A stretch of DNA of 57,001 bases from Colwellia sp. C1TZA3. Lineage in GTDB: Bacteria; Pseudomonadota; Gammaproteobacteria; Enterobacterales; Alteromonadaceae. The notes under the pieces were generated by a model, which was not told the origin of the DNA, searched no databases, and saw only the letters and a list, made by a program, of their open reading frames with translations. Where the stretch lies: NCBI RefSeq assembly GCF_007954265.1, contig NZ_VOLS01000027.1, positions 1 to 57,001 on the forward strand. The letters run 5' to 3'. Below, piece after piece: positions 17,413-26,354 of the stretch (within the stretch, counting starts at the first letter, position 1; each line of letters opens with the position of its first letter). The position numbers and the translations under genes are program-made.

Positions 17413-18367
17413 ATGAACTATCAATTTGGCGCTTTTTTTCTTGATACCATTAACTTCAGGCTACTAAACGTCGGAAAGGCTGTTGCCATAGAACCCCAAG
17501 TATTTGATTTGCTCATTTACTTAATTGAACATCGTGAGCGCCTTGTTTCGCGTCAGGAAATATTCAACAATATTTGGGCTGGACGTGAAGTCTGTGACAC
17601 CTCTTTAAGCAATAATATAAAAAGCGCACGCAAAGTGCTGGGTGATGACGGACGAAGTCAACAAGTTATCAAAACAATCCATGGTCGCGGTTATCAGTTT
17701 ATTGCTGAAATCCAAACAGCAACACAAGTATTTCATCATGATAATCAACCGGAAAGAAAATTTAAACTGCGTTATCAAATTGCCTTAAGTTTCCTTATGG
17801 CCTTACTGGTACTTATTTTTATAATCCTAAATGTTGGTGGTAAAGCGCCTAATGACTTTAGACCTAGCCTCGCGGTATTGCCATTAACCAATATCATACC
17901 GGCAGCGAATTCAGATTATTTTGGTTTTGCTTTAGCCGATCAAATCATTGGTGATTTTGCCTATCTTAAAAACCTAACAGTTCGTCCTTCCAGCTCAATT
18001 CGGCACTATGCAGGACAAGTTTACAATGTAATTTCGGTAGGTAAAGACCTAAACGTAGATTATGTTTTAAGTGGCAACTACATTCACCAAGACCAAAAAA
18101 TCAGAGTCAACTTAGAGCTTATTGATGTAAGAACCAACACACTGCTTTGGCGGCTCAATCAGTTTGAAGTGACTTTTAGTAACACCTTTAAGTTACAGGA
18201 TATTGTTGCTAAAGAAGTCGTTAATAGCTTGAAAATTGAGTTTTCTGAACAAGAACTTAAATTATTTTAGAAGTATATCTTACCCCTTCAGTATCGAGGG
18301 CAATAATTTGGCTGTGGAAATGCTAAAAAAATCAATTGATTTAGACAACAATTCAAGTCACCTTTAA
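17413..18367 (+). pseudogene. CadC/ToxR-like winged-helix regulator, truncated and frameshifted
   Basis: The intact first part (17413-18270, 285 residues) has an N-terminal OmpR-type winged helix (residues about 1-97, with LVSRQEIFNNIWAG and KTIHGRGYQF). A transmembrane helix lies near 120-140, and a periplasmic TolB-like domain follows (SLAVLPLTNI and YVLSGNYIHQ). Homologous regulators continue with TPR repeats. In a shifted frame after the stop, 18275-18367 still reads NLAVEMLKKSIDLDNNSSHL, a TPR-like helix pair. A family B remnant starts 3 bp later, so the C-terminal TPR region has been lost. The DNA-binding and sensor parts may still be made. Confidence 0.7.
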
Positions 18368-18369
18368 AT

Positions 18370-18507
18370 CTCATTTTTAATGGTTAAAATGAATAACTAC
18401 AGCGTTATAAAATTTATAAGGTGAATAACTACTGACTAAATTTTATGTCTTGTATTTATCCATTTTTCCTCATAAAAAAGGTGATTACTTAACTAATCAA
18501 ATTGATA
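18370..18507 (+). repeat. Family B element remnant, copy B5
   Basis: It matches family B from the CATTTTTAATGGTTAAAATG block to the end, but lacks the first 20 bp or so. Its end reads TTGATA and not TTGGTA. It abuts the broken regulator gene and may mark the deletion that truncated it. Confidence 0.75.
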
Positions 18508-18680
18508 TTATTTCTACATCTAATTGAACGTTCCCATCACTTTAATTGTAATCTAAGGTACCTTTTTGGAAAACCATATTTATTGCCTCTATGCTGTATC
18601 ATTGAGTTTGCTGCTGAAGTACTTTAATTAAAAGGGTCAATGCTATAACGAATTACGCTGTAGCATTTTGTGAGCTGTAA

Positions 18681-18887
18681 TGCCAATCTCACTTATTATC
18701 TGATCATTTCATTTCACTTGGTTAAAAAAGCCCACTACGGCGTTATTTAATCATTATCGCTGCATGGATGCAGTTTATTAGACAATGCAGGCGCCTATTG
18801 TCCTGAACAATTAGTTATTAAAATAAATACCTTGTATTGGGCTGTTTCCTGCATATTAAGTAGACCATCTAATTAATGAAATTGGTA
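18681..18887 (+). repeat. Family C element, copy C2
   Basis: 207-bp element from TGCCAATCTCACTTATTATC to AATGAAATTGGTA, with TAA on both sides (18678-18680 and 18888-18890). This is the best-preserved C copy in the window. Confidence 0.8.
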
Positions 18888-18931
18888 TAATGATTAAACC
18901 GTATGAACGGATATGATAACCCTCATATTTA

Positions 18932-19342
18932 TTACCGACCTGAAATTAAGATCAATGTCTCACGACCATTATCCTGTTCATTATGTTGTGCAGAAATATC
19001 TCTTATGGTGCCTGTAGATGGCAAGAATTTATTTTTTTTTGAAGTATAGCGATTTAAATAGCGGTAAGTTTCTAGGGCATTATATTTTATCGCAAAAGCA
19101 GTCACTAATAAATCATTACACGTTAATGAATTCGCTACGATTCGACTCAGTACAGAAGTAGATACTGCAGACCCCTTAGTTCGTATGCCACTTTTAAGGG
19201 CTGGTTTGTTATCTTCGGCTACAGCAATGCATATCTTAGTTTTAATTGAGTTATTTTTGGCAACAAATTTATAACTAGCCGCATTGGTGACTAATGTACA
19301 ACCTAAAATAGTAATACTTAATATAAATAGACTTTTTTTCAT
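18932..19342 (-). CDS. Small exported protein, DUF3718-like
   Basis: This 136-residue protein has a signal peptide (cleavage near TNAAS, residue 22). A domain follows with FVAKNNSIKTKICIAVAEDN and a second cysteine in NSLTCNDLLVTAFAIKYNA. This pattern of two conserved cysteines and FA-x-x-YNA resembles the DUF3718 family of Alteromonadales, whose function is unknown. The gene stands alone, with C2 on one side and an 850-bp gap on the other. Confidence 0.6.
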   Translation of the reverse strand: MKKSLFILSITILGCTLVTNAASYKFVAKNNSIKTKICIAVAEDNKPALKSGIRTKGSAVSTSVLSRIVANSLTCNDLLVTAFAIKYNALETYRYLNRYTSKKNKFLPSTGTIRDISAQHNEQDNGRETLILISGR

Positions 19343-19584
19343 GATCTTAATTCCTTCTAATGTATTTCCTTATGAATCACCAATCTTGGTGTACAAATAC
19401 GCAAAAAAACACGGATTATTGATTGAATTTACTTCAATTATCCCAGTCAAAAAATACTGCACTGGTTCTAACATTCACATGCATATTGTTTGCTCTCCCT
19501 TAGGTTGATACAAAGTCTGATAATTTGTATCACAAACGCTGTTGAAATAATTAATATAAGTTATTTGCTGTTTTTAACATGAAG

Positions 19585-19616
19585 ATTATCTAATGATTAT
19601 ATAATCATTAGATAAT
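19585..19616. other. 32-bp perfect palindrome in a gene-free stretch
   Basis: The two halves ATTATCTAATGATTAT and ATAATCATTAGATAAT are exact inverted copies with no loop. Immediately to the right the TTAGATAA motif repeats several times (19608-19645). The surrounding 19343-20189 interval contains no gene that I can support. Confidence 0.6.
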
Positions 19617-20078
19617 TTAGATAAATTAGATAAATTTAGAATTGATAAATCATCCTGAAATTAAGGAAAAAAAGGTACTTTTGGGAGATATGATACTGAC
19701 CAAAATAGCATTCCAATGCGATCGATATAACTCTTTGTAATTAAGGCACCGCTTGACAAGCTTTTTCTTTTATCAACCAACGCCCTTTGTTAGTGATTAA
19801 TTTGCCCTTAAAAAATATGAGCGCTAACGTTATCAAACTTTCACAGCCCAACCCAGATATTAAAAACTTTAATATCTGCTTTTGTATCTAGTGAGCCATT
19901 CGTTATTGTGGCAGGGAGAAAAAAGTCTTCTTTGTGGCATTAGTGCTCGTTAAAGCCAATTACGCAGATAACGGCTAAGTCGGATTAGTTACTATAAGCA
20001 AAGGCTAATGTCAGTTTCGTATTTTAGTTAGCATTTGAAAGCATGATCTCAATTTAGACTGCTTTGTCCTAAAAACGG

Positions 20079-20106
20079 CTAAGCATCAACTAGCTTAGTT
20101 TTTTTA
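20079..20106. terminator. Bidirectional terminator downstream of the MATE gene
   Basis: CTAAGC (20079-20084) and GCTTAG (20093-20098) form a stem with an 8-base loop, followed on the plus strand by seven T. On the minus strand the stem is followed by CCGTTTTT. It lies 84 bp after the MATE stop codon. Confidence 0.5.
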
Positions 20107-20189
20107 TTCGTCAAATAGAGACAATAAAATTTTATGTCAGCAACATATAAAACTATTAAAAATGATACTGACTTCTTAAAGCATTTATT

Positions 20190-21659
20190 TTATAAAAGTT
20201 TTGATGCTTGATCATTGTGCTTTTGTGTTGATTCCTGGCTAAAAATGTCTTGGCAGTCATTAGCTTCTTGGCAATCAATACTCTCATTAATAGTGGGCTG
20301 CACAGGTATATCTGCAACATACACACCTTTGCTGCGCCATATGCCTGTATTCCAACGTTTTAAGGCAATAATACCGCGAATACATTCGTCTAAGCTGGTT
20401 GCCAGCCAAATGCCGACTAAACCATAACCATAATGTAGGCCTAAAAGCCAAGCTAAGGGTAGGGCCATAAACCACATAATAGTAAAGCCAACCACTGACA
20501 CATAACGAGCATCGCCAGACGCCCGTAACGAAGCGCCAACAATGAGATTAAAGCTGCGACCGAATTCACCTATAATCGCAATCATTAATATCAGCTTACC
20601 CAACGCCCAAATCTCGACATTGCTGGTAAATATTGCAAACCAATAGTCAGAAAATGCCAACAAGGTAAAGACAAAAAACATCGCCCCAGCAATACCCAGT
20701 TTTAGCCCTAACATCAGTTGTTTATCAGCATCTTCAAAACGCTTAGCACCGATATAATGGGCGACCTTAATTTGTACGCCTGAACTGATAGCAAAGCCAT
20801 ATAAAATAGCGGTAAAAAGTAAATTAAAGCTATAAATACGCGTAGCTAAAGCAAGCTCACCCATAGTCACTATCATAACCGTCATCAATATTTGGGTAAG
20901 TTGCCATGACATTGGGTCTAACACCGACGGAATAGCTATTTTTAAAATAGGGGCACTATCTTTTTTAAATAACAGCCAACTCTTGGGTAAAGCAATGTTG
21001 ATGTGTAAATGTTTAATAATGATGACAAGGGTAAAACATAAACTGACCACCCAAGCGATGACTGACGCATAGGCAACACCTTGTACTCCTAAATCAGGAA
21101 ATCCGTGCTTGCCATCAATTAATAAATAGTTAAATAATATATTGACTATGGTCATCACAAAAGTTGACCACATATTCCAATGGGTTTTACCTTGAGACGT
21201 TAAAACTGCTGCTGCAGCAAAGCGTACGGCTAATACTGAAGTGCCGATACCTATGGTGCTTAAGTATATGCTTGCCATACCGGCCATATCATCACTTAAG
21301 CCCATCCATTGTGCGAATGTAGGCGCAAAAGCCATCATAATAATGCTTAATAAAATGCCGGCAAAGAGCAGAATGGCAAATAACACACCATAGGTTTTAG
21401 CTAACTGGTTATGATCTCCAGCGCCAATGCGTTGTGAGGCAACACTACTACCGCCTTGATGCAATGTACTATAAAGCGCAAACGCAACGCCTAAAATAGG
21501 TATAACAGCGCCTATTGATGCCGCTGCAGAATCTGAGATACGACTTAAAAACCAAGCGTCAGTAACATTGATCATAAAAATGAAAAAGAGATCAATAAAA
21601 ATAGGCCACGTTAAACTTAAAAGACTTCGGTCAGCAACTGATTGGCTTGATTTAGGCAC
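20190..21659 (-). CDS. MATE family efflux transporter
   Basis: This 489-residue protein has about twelve transmembrane segments and the two-fold MatE repeat. The N-half begins SLTWPIFIDLFFIFMINVTDAWFLSRI and contains LHQGGSSVASQRIGAGD, the typical MATE loop with conserved arginine and glycine. The C-half has the equivalent GVQIKVAHYIGAKRFEDAD. Members export cationic drugs or metabolites in exchange for Na+ or H+. A hydrophilic, glutamine-rich tail of about 35 residues is unusual. A long palindrome (21716-21745) lies upstream. Confidence 0.92.
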   Translation of the reverse strand: MPKSSQSVADRSLLSLTWPIFIDLFFIFMINVTDAWFLSRISDSAAASIGAVIPILGVAFALYSTLHQGGSSVASQRIGAGDHNQLAKTYGVLFAILLFAGILLSIIMMAFAPTFAQWMGLSDDMAGMASIYLSTIGIGTSVLAVRFAAAAVLTSQGKTHWNMWSTFVMTIVNILFNYLLIDGKHGFPDLGVQGVAYASVIAWVVSLCFTLVIIIKHLHINIALPKSWLLFKKDSAPILKIAIPSVLDPMSWQLTQILMTVMIVTMGELALATRIYSFNLLFTAILYGFAISSGVQIKVAHYIGAKRFEDADKQLMLGLKLGIAGAMFFVFTLLAFSDYWFAIFTSNVEIWALGKLILMIAIIGEFGRSFNLIVGASLRASGDARYVSVVGFTIMWFMALPLAWLLGLHYGYGLVGIWLATSLDECIRGIIALKRWNTGIWRSKGVYVADIPVQPTINESIDCQEANDCQDIFSQESTQKHNDQASKLL

Positions 21660-21715
21660 AATATCTCCGGGAAAATAGCAATGGTGCAGTATAACAGTTG
21701 CAGCGGTAATTATTG

Positions 21716-21745
21716 ATGAATACGATTGTTACAAATCGTATTCAT
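21716..21745. promoter_or_regulatory. 12-6-12 palindrome upstream of the MATE gene
   Basis: ATGAATACGATT and AATCGTATTCAT pair perfectly across GTTACA. The site lies 57 bp upstream of the MATE start and 200 bp upstream of the tRNA. Its symmetry suggests a repressor operator, but no regulator gene is adjacent. Confidence 0.5.
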
Positions 21746-21942
21746 GCGGCGAGAGTTACGATTAACGTTAAAATAAGATAAACGTGAGACAAGGAGGAGT
21801 AAAAACCACCACTTGATGCTTTATTAAGCACTTAACCAAAAAAATCAAACAAAAAGCCTAATAAGCTAAATTAGCACTTTACAAAACAGTGAACAGTATC
21901 TATTATTCGCCCCGTTCTGAAGCAGCAATGTTTTGGAACATT

Positions 21943-22033
21943 GGTGAGATGGCTGAGTGGTCGAAAGCACTGGTCTTGAAAACCAGCAAGGGTTTATAGC
22001 CCTTCTAGGGTTCAAATCCCTATCTCACCGCCA
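21943..22033 (+). tRNA. tRNA-Ser (anticodon UGA)
   Basis: The 91-base tRNA has acceptor stem GGTGAGA/TCTCACC and an encoded CCA. The anticodon stem-loop CTGGT-CTTGAAA-ACCAG gives anticodon TGA. The long variable arm is typical of class II serine tRNAs, and the T arm GGGTTCAAATCCC is standard. It is followed by the tandem array described separately. Confidence 0.95.
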
Positions 22034-22042
22034 AAAAACGAG

Positions 22043-22075
22043 AAACCGCTAATCGAAAGATAAGCGGTTTTTTTT
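22043..22075 (+). terminator. Rho-independent terminator of tRNA-Ser (array unit 1)
   Basis: AACCGCTAATC and GATAAGCGGTT form a stem with one A-A mismatch and a GAAA loop, followed by an unbroken run of T. Confidence 0.85.
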
Positions 22076-22167
22076 CGCCTAAAATTTAGTGGATGACATA
22101 AGATAGGGTTTATAGCGCCAATCCTGCGAGTAGGGTTCAAATCTCTATCTCACCGCCAAACTATAAA

Positions 22168-22198
22168 AACCGCTAATCGAAAGATTAGCGGTTTTTTT
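22168..22198 (+). terminator. Terminator, array unit 2
   Basis: AACCGCTAATC-GAAA-GATTAGCGGTT is a perfect 11-bp stem with a T run; it is the best-paired copy. Confidence 0.85.
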
Positions 22199-22291
22199 CG
22201 CCTAAAATTTAGTGGATTACATAAAATAGGGTTTATAGCGCCAATCCTGCGAGTAGGGTTCAAATCCCTATCTCACCACTAAACTATAAAA

Positions 22292-22321
22292 AATCGCTAA
22301 TCGAAAGATAAGCGGTTTTTT
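22292..22321 (+). terminator. Terminator, array unit 3
   Basis: AATCGCTAATC-GAAA-GATAAGCGGTT followed by TTTTTT. It carries a C-to-T change in the left arm, giving a G-U pair. Confidence 0.75.
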
Positions 22322-22416
22322 CTCGCCTAAAATTTAGTGGATGACATAAGGCAGGGTGTATAGCGCCGATGCTTCGAGTAGGGTTCAAATCCCTATCTCA
22401 CCGCCAAAAAACGAGA

Positions 22417-22446
22417 AACCGCTAATCGAAATATTGGCGGTTTTTT
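22417..22446 (+). terminator. Terminator, array unit 4
   Basis: AACCGCTAATC-GAAA-TATTGGCGGTT followed by six T. The right arm has drifted, but G-U pairing keeps most of the stem. Confidence 0.75.
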
Positions 22447-22596
22447 CGCCTAAAATTTAGTGCATCACATAAGGTAGGGTTTATAGCAAGAGTTCTGTTT
22501 GCTAGCATTAACTCAGTAGTTGGTACTAAATATATAAAAATAGTCTTTTTAACTTTTAGACGGTTTTTTTATAAAAAAATTTGTAGCATTAATTCT

Positions 22597-23517
22597 TTAA
22601 GTCGATTTTAAAGTACTATATTTTTGAGGCTTTTCTTTAGTGACGAAGTAACAAATTAGTGAGCCGAGTGTTACTAATACAACACCTTGCCAAAATGAAG
22701 GACTTAGTGTGATAGATAAGTAAACAGATGATATAACTGTCGAAAATACTGGTGTAAAATATGACATTGTACCTAATAGCACAAGATTGCCGCCTATAAT
22801 TGCTTTATTCCATAAAGCATAACCACTGCCGACGACAATACCAGCAAGTAAAAGGGTTAAAGTTGAGCTTAATGAGAACGTTAAAGCCGCTTCATCACTT
22901 AATGCGTATTGAAACCATAATGTGATAGCTGTTGCAGTAAAAAATAGGCTGATCGCATTTTTCCCATTGCTCAATCGTTGAGTCACTACGCAATAAATAG
23001 CCCAAATAAATGCCGCCGAAAAAGCCATTAAATAAGTAACAGGGTTATCTGAAAAATTATTCATTAACACAGCAGGTGAAACTTCGCTATCGCCAGTAAT
23101 ACACCAAGCAACTCCTATAAACGCAATCAACACGCTAGGATATAGCCAAAAACTGACTTTTTTACGGCCTAAAATAACGGTTAGTAATATAGTAAGTGCT
23201 GGCCATAGGTAATTAATAACAGCCATTTCCATTGCTTGATGGCGATCATTTGCCATCCCTAAAGATAAAGCAAGGCACACTTCGTAAGCGACAAATAATA
23301 TAGTGCCAACAATAAGATAGCGTGGTGGGAAGTCTTTAAGCTTTGGGACTCCCATAACCAAGATTAAAAAGATGGCGCTGACCGAGTACATCATCGCCGC
23401 ACCACCAATAGGGCTAAAAATTTCTGATACATCTCTGACTAGCGCAACGAGAAAACTCCATAGCAATATTGCAGCCACACCGTAAAGTGTATATTTATGT
23501 TGGGTTAAAAACACCAT
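22597..23517 (-). CDS. yddG: YddG-like aromatic amino acid exporter (DMT/EamA family)
   Basis: This 306-residue protein has ten transmembrane helices and the 5+5 EamA fold. Features close to YddG include the opening TLYGVAAILLWSFLVALVRDVSE, the segment AMEMAVINYLWPALTILLTVI, and the second-repeat segment GYALWNKAIIGGNLVLLGTMSYFTPVFST. YddG exports aromatic amino acids and some toxic analogues. The gene stands alone downstream of the tRNA array. Confidence 0.85.
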   Translation of the reverse strand: MVFLTQHKYTLYGVAAILLWSFLVALVRDVSEIFSPIGGAAMMYSVSAIFLILVMGVPKLKDFPPRYLIVGTILFVAYEVCLALSLGMANDRHQAMEMAVINYLWPALTILLTVILGRKKVSFWLYPSVLIAFIGVAWCITGDSEVSPAVLMNNFSDNPVTYLMAFSAAFIWAIYCVVTQRLSNGKNAISLFFTATAITLWFQYALSDEAALTFSLSSTLTLLLAGIVVGSGYALWNKAIIGGNLVLLGTMSYFTPVFSTVISSVYLSITLSPSFWQGVVLVTLGSLICYFVTKEKPQKYSTLKST

Positions 23518-23635
23518 GTCAAACCTAAAGTACGACTTAAAAATTGAGTGGTAAACTAACAGTATTTTTTTGATTAAACAATTTTGATTAAATATTTTAG
23601 GTTAAACATTGCAGGTTAATACAACTACGCGATTA

Positions 23636-23821
23636 TCAGCTTGTAACGTTAACCGCAGTAAAAAATGAGTTAATTATAGTGAATAGGTAAAAGGGTATAT
23701 AAAATGCTATGACCATTAAAGTACCGCAACTAGTCATAGCGGTAAGATCAGGGACAATATTGCTAATCTGCACGCGACCACTAATAAGCCTGACAAAACC
23801 CAATTGAACACCGACGAGCAA
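23636..23821 (-). CDS. Possible small membrane protein
   Basis: A 61-codon minus-strand frame starts at TTG 23821, preceded by TAGGAGA with 5-base spacing, and contains one strongly hydrophobic stretch (LMVIAFYIPFYLFTIINSFF). No family was recognised. The good ribosome site is the only positive sign, and the frame may be chance or a relic. The rest of the 590-bp gap (23518-24109) shows no gene. Confidence 0.25.
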   Translation of the reverse strand: MLVGVQLGFVRLISGRVQISNIVPDLTAMTSCGTLMVIAFYIPFYLFTIINSFFTAVNVTS

Positions 23822-24109
23822 TTGAGTCTCCTAAAAAAAATAAAGAACAACACAAAGGTATGAGCAAATTGTGTTAATGCGCAATACTGTTAATTGCGCA
23901 TGGCTTGAATTAAACTTTCTCTTGGCAATTAACAGTAAAATAAAGTGGGTTGCAATAAATAAAATAGCTCGACTTAATAATTGATTTTGTTTGGGTTGGT
24001 TCATTTTTATCTTTATCTTAGGTAAGTACTAACGAATAAACGGAATAAACGATGTAGCCTAAGCACAATTAAAAATTAAATGCCGCTAGTATATTTATAG
24101 GAGGATCAT

Positions 24110-24775
24110 ATGATTCGATGGATTTTTTTACTTGTTAGCGTAATTGCTTGTTGGAATGTGAAAGCTTTTAGCAATCTTACTTCATTAAATAATAACGGTA
24201 TTGAACAATGGGAAGTTAAAGTATTCTCGGGTAAATCGATTTACACCATAAACCAGTATCAAGGACGCTTTGCACTACAAGCACTTAGTCAGAGTTCTGC
24301 ATCTGGATTGGTGTTAAAAAAGAAAATTGATCTCACTGTAACTCCCTACATCAACTGGAGTTGGTTAGTAGAAAAGACCTTACATCCGTTAAACGAGCGT
24401 AGTAAAAGTGGAGATGACTTCGTTGCTAGAATTTATGTGGTTATTGATGGTGGCTTTATGGTTTGGCAGACCAAGTCATTAAACTACGTTTGGTCGAGTA
24501 ATCAAGATATAGGCTTGGTTTGGGATAACCCCTTTGCTGGTTCAAATGTCAAAATGATGTCTATCCAAGGAAAGGAATCTAAAACCGGTAAGTGGTACCA
24601 AGAAAAGCGTAATGTATATAAAGATTTGATTGATACTTTTGGTGACCAAGGTAGTGAGAAAGCAAACCTAAAAGCTTATAACCATATAGATATTATAGCT
24701 ATTATGACAGACACCGATAATAGTGAAAAAGCAGCAGAGTCTTACTATGGTGACATTGTATTTAGTGCTGGATAG
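24110..24775 (+). CDS. Exported DUF3047-like protein
   Basis: This 221-residue protein has a signal peptide (residues 1-20, ending KAFS). The soluble domain resembles DUF3047, with INWSWLVEKTLHP, SGDDFVARIYVVIDGG, TKSLNYVWSSNQD and IDIIAIMTDTDNSEKAAESYYGDIVF. The family folds as a beta-sandwich and its function is unknown. AGGAGGATCAT is a near-ideal ribosome site. It stands alone. Confidence 0.78.
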   Translation: MIRWIFLLVSVIACWNVKAFSNLTSLNNNGIEQWEVKVFSGKSIYTINQYQGRFALQALSQSSASGLVLKKKIDLTVTPYINWSWLVEKTLHPLNERSKSGDDFVARIYVVIDGGFMVWQTKSLNYVWSSNQDIGLVWDNPFAGSNVKMMSIQGKESKTGKWYQEKRNVYKDLIDTFGDQGSEKANLKAYNHIDIIAIMTDTDNSEKAAESYYGDIVFSAG

Positions 24776-24977
24776 GAAACAGTGAAAAACTTTAAATAAA
24801 AAAATAACTGGTTATATATCTATTTTAATATAATTTCAGCCAATATTTTTATCCACTTAAGTTAACGTTATGTTTTCATATAAATATGAGGCAACTTAAG
24901 TAGAAATTATATGAACTCAGGTACAGCAAAGAAGATGAAGAGGTTATTGCTGGTGTAAATCTTTTAATGTACTCTTT

Positions 24978-25022
24978 TTTGCAATCGTACTGTTTGCAAT
25001 CGCACGATTTAAAATCGTACTA
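24978..25022. repeat. Three 15-bp direct repeats upstream of the carbonic anhydrase
   Basis: TTTGCAATCGTACTG, TTTGCAATCGCACGA and TTTAAAATCGTACTA follow head to tail, 140-183 bp upstream of the carbonic anhydrase start. They could be a multi-site operator. The remaining gap 24776-25160 shows nothing else. Confidence 0.45.
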
Positions 25023-25160
25023 AGGACAGCTTAGATAGAAGTTATCAGAAACATAGTTATGTAGACCATTAAAAATGGAATAATGATAACTGATATCGGT
25101 TTCCATCATTGCCGCAGTGGCAACAAGAGTAATATAAACGGCCTACCAATGGAGAATAAG

Positions 25161-25742
25161 ATGAGTAAAATAGTAGATGAAGTAAAATCCGCCAATGCTG
25201 ATTATGTCGCTGCATTTGGAGATAAAGGTGATTTGCCAATGCCTCCTGGTAGGCAGTTTGCCATTTTGACATGTATGGATGCACGCTTGGATCCAGCTAA
25301 ATATGCAGGTCTTGCTGAAGGTGATGCACATGTAATTCGCAACGCAGGCGGCAGAGCAAGCGATGATGCTATTCGTTCATTAGTGATTTCTTATAAATTA
25401 TTAGGCACAAAAGAATGGTTTGTTATCCATCATACTGATTGCGGCATGGAAACATTTTCAACTGAAATAATGGCAGATTTACTTTCAAGCAGCCTTAAAA
25501 CATCAAGTGTTGATACTTCTGGTTGGCATGACAGTAAAACGGGTGGCGGTACAACTGATGGCAAATACATTAATTGGCTCACCATTAGTGATCAAGACAA
25601 AAGTGTTTTGGAAGACGTTCTGCGAATTAGAAGTAATTCAATGGTGCCAAGCGACATTCCAATTTATGGTTATATTTATGACTGCAAAACTGGCAATCTT
25701 AATGAGGTTCTTGAAGCCACAGTAGCGGGCAAGGCAAGCTAA
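25161..25742 (+). CDS. Beta-class carbonic anhydrase
   Basis: I use ATG 25161 (GGAG 6 bases upstream); the longer frame from 25083 adds a leader without a signal. The 193-residue protein has zinc ligands C38, H91 and C94 in LTCMDARLD and HHTDCGM, with the catalytic Asp40-Arg42 dyad present. It interconverts CO2 and bicarbonate in the cytosol. The sequence belongs to the short beta-CA branch (about 190 residues). It is followed by a strong hairpin and then the GGCT-like gene. Confidence 0.9.
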   Translation: MSKIVDEVKSANADYVAAFGDKGDLPMPPGRQFAILTCMDARLDPAKYAGLAEGDAHVIRNAGGRASDDAIRSLVISYKLLGTKEWFVIHHTDCGMETFSTEIMADLLSSSLKTSSVDTSGWHDSKTGGGTTDGKYINWLTISDQDKSVLEDVLRIRSNSMVPSDIPIYGYIYDCKTGNLNEVLEATVAGKAS

Positions 25743-25751
25743 AACACTTAA

Positions 25752-25784
25752 CTAAACAGTGTACTTTAATAGTACACTGTTTAG
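25752..25784. terminator. 14-bp perfect hairpin after the carbonic anhydrase gene
   Basis: CTAAACAGTGTACT (25752-25765) pairs exactly with AGTACACTGTTTAG (25771-25784) around a 5-base loop, 9 bp beyond the stop codon. The following T run is weak. Confidence 0.6.
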
Positions 25785-25833
25785 TTTCACATGCGCTGCG
25801 TGTAAACGTGGCACTAACTGCACAGGAAATTTG

Positions 25834-26328
25834 ATGAAGTATTTTGCATACGGTTCAAACATGTCAATTTTAAGACTTCAAGAACGGGTACCAAGTGCCA
25901 AAAGGCTTGAAACAGTAACACTCAAAAATCACCGATTACGCTTTGACATGAGCGGTAGTAAGGATGGCTCTGGAAAGTGTGACTCTTTTCAAACGAATAA
26001 TAGCGAAGACACAGTTATTGGCGCTTTGTTTGAGATAAACAGAGATGAAAAAATAATTTTAGATCGCGCTGAAAGTTTAGGCTATGGATATGACGAAAAA
26101 ATAGTCGCTGTACAAAATAACTTAGGTGAAGTCTTTAATGCCTTAATATATTGTGCAATTAACGTAGACGCTGCATTAATACCTTATTCTTGGTACTTAA
26201 ATCACGTTATTATCGGAGCAAAGGAATCAGAAATACCAGCTGACTACCTTGCTGTTATTGAGTCTATTGTGTGTTTAGAAGACCCGGATAAAGCCCGAGA
26301 CGCAGAGCAACGTGCAATGTACAGTTAA
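25834..26328 (+). CDS. Gamma-glutamylcyclotransferase-like (AIG2/GGCT) protein
   Basis: From ATG 25834 the 164-residue protein opens with MKYFAYGSNMS, the substrate-binding YGSN loop of the GGCT fold. It continues with a barrel-like core (LKNHRLRFDMSG, GALFEINRDEKIILDRAESLGYGY), in which E84 of DRAESLG is the likely catalytic glutamate. Family members cleave gamma-glutamyl amines to 5-oxoproline, with varied acceptors. It is separated from the carbonic anhydrase gene by a hairpin, so it may have its own promoter. Confidence 0.82.
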   Translation: MKYFAYGSNMSILRLQERVPSAKRLETVTLKNHRLRFDMSGSKDGSGKCDSFQTNNSEDTVIGALFEINRDEKIILDRAESLGYGYDEKIVAVQNNLGEVFNALIYCAINVDAALIPYSWYLNHVIIGAKESEIPADYLAVIESIVCLEDPDKARDAEQRAMYS

Positions 26329-26354
26329 CCACACGGCTTGGCATTGACGTGTGG
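26329..26354 (+). terminator. Possible hairpin terminator after the GGCT-like gene
   Basis: CCACACG and CGTGTGG pair around a 12-base loop, directly after the stop codon. No T run follows. Confidence 0.35.

Larger units (their letters stand above)
21990..22487 (+). repeat. Tandem array of tRNA-Ser 3' end plus terminator
   Basis: Units begin with GGGTTTATAGC at 21990 (inside the tRNA), 22106, 22229, 22354 and 22477, giving periods of 116, 123, 125 and 123 bp. Each of the three complete extra units carries the tRNA T arm and 3' acceptor strand (GGGTTCAAATCYCTATCTCACC), an ACCGCTAATC-GAAA hairpin with a T run, and the spacer CGCCTAAAATTTAGTGGATG. The tRNA variable-arm part is replaced by GCCAATCCTGCGAGTA-type sequence. 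Units differ by point mutations. The arrangement recalls the repeats behind E. coli tyrT. Confidence 0.9.

Noticed and set aside
22106-22410. Additional tRNA-Ser genes
   Set aside because: Only the T arm and acceptor 3' strand are repeated; the 5' acceptor strand, D arm and anticodon arm are missing in every extra unit.
21990-22487. CRISPR-like array
   Set aside because: The repeats are over 110 bp, contain tRNA sequence and terminators, and there are no unique spacers or cas genes.
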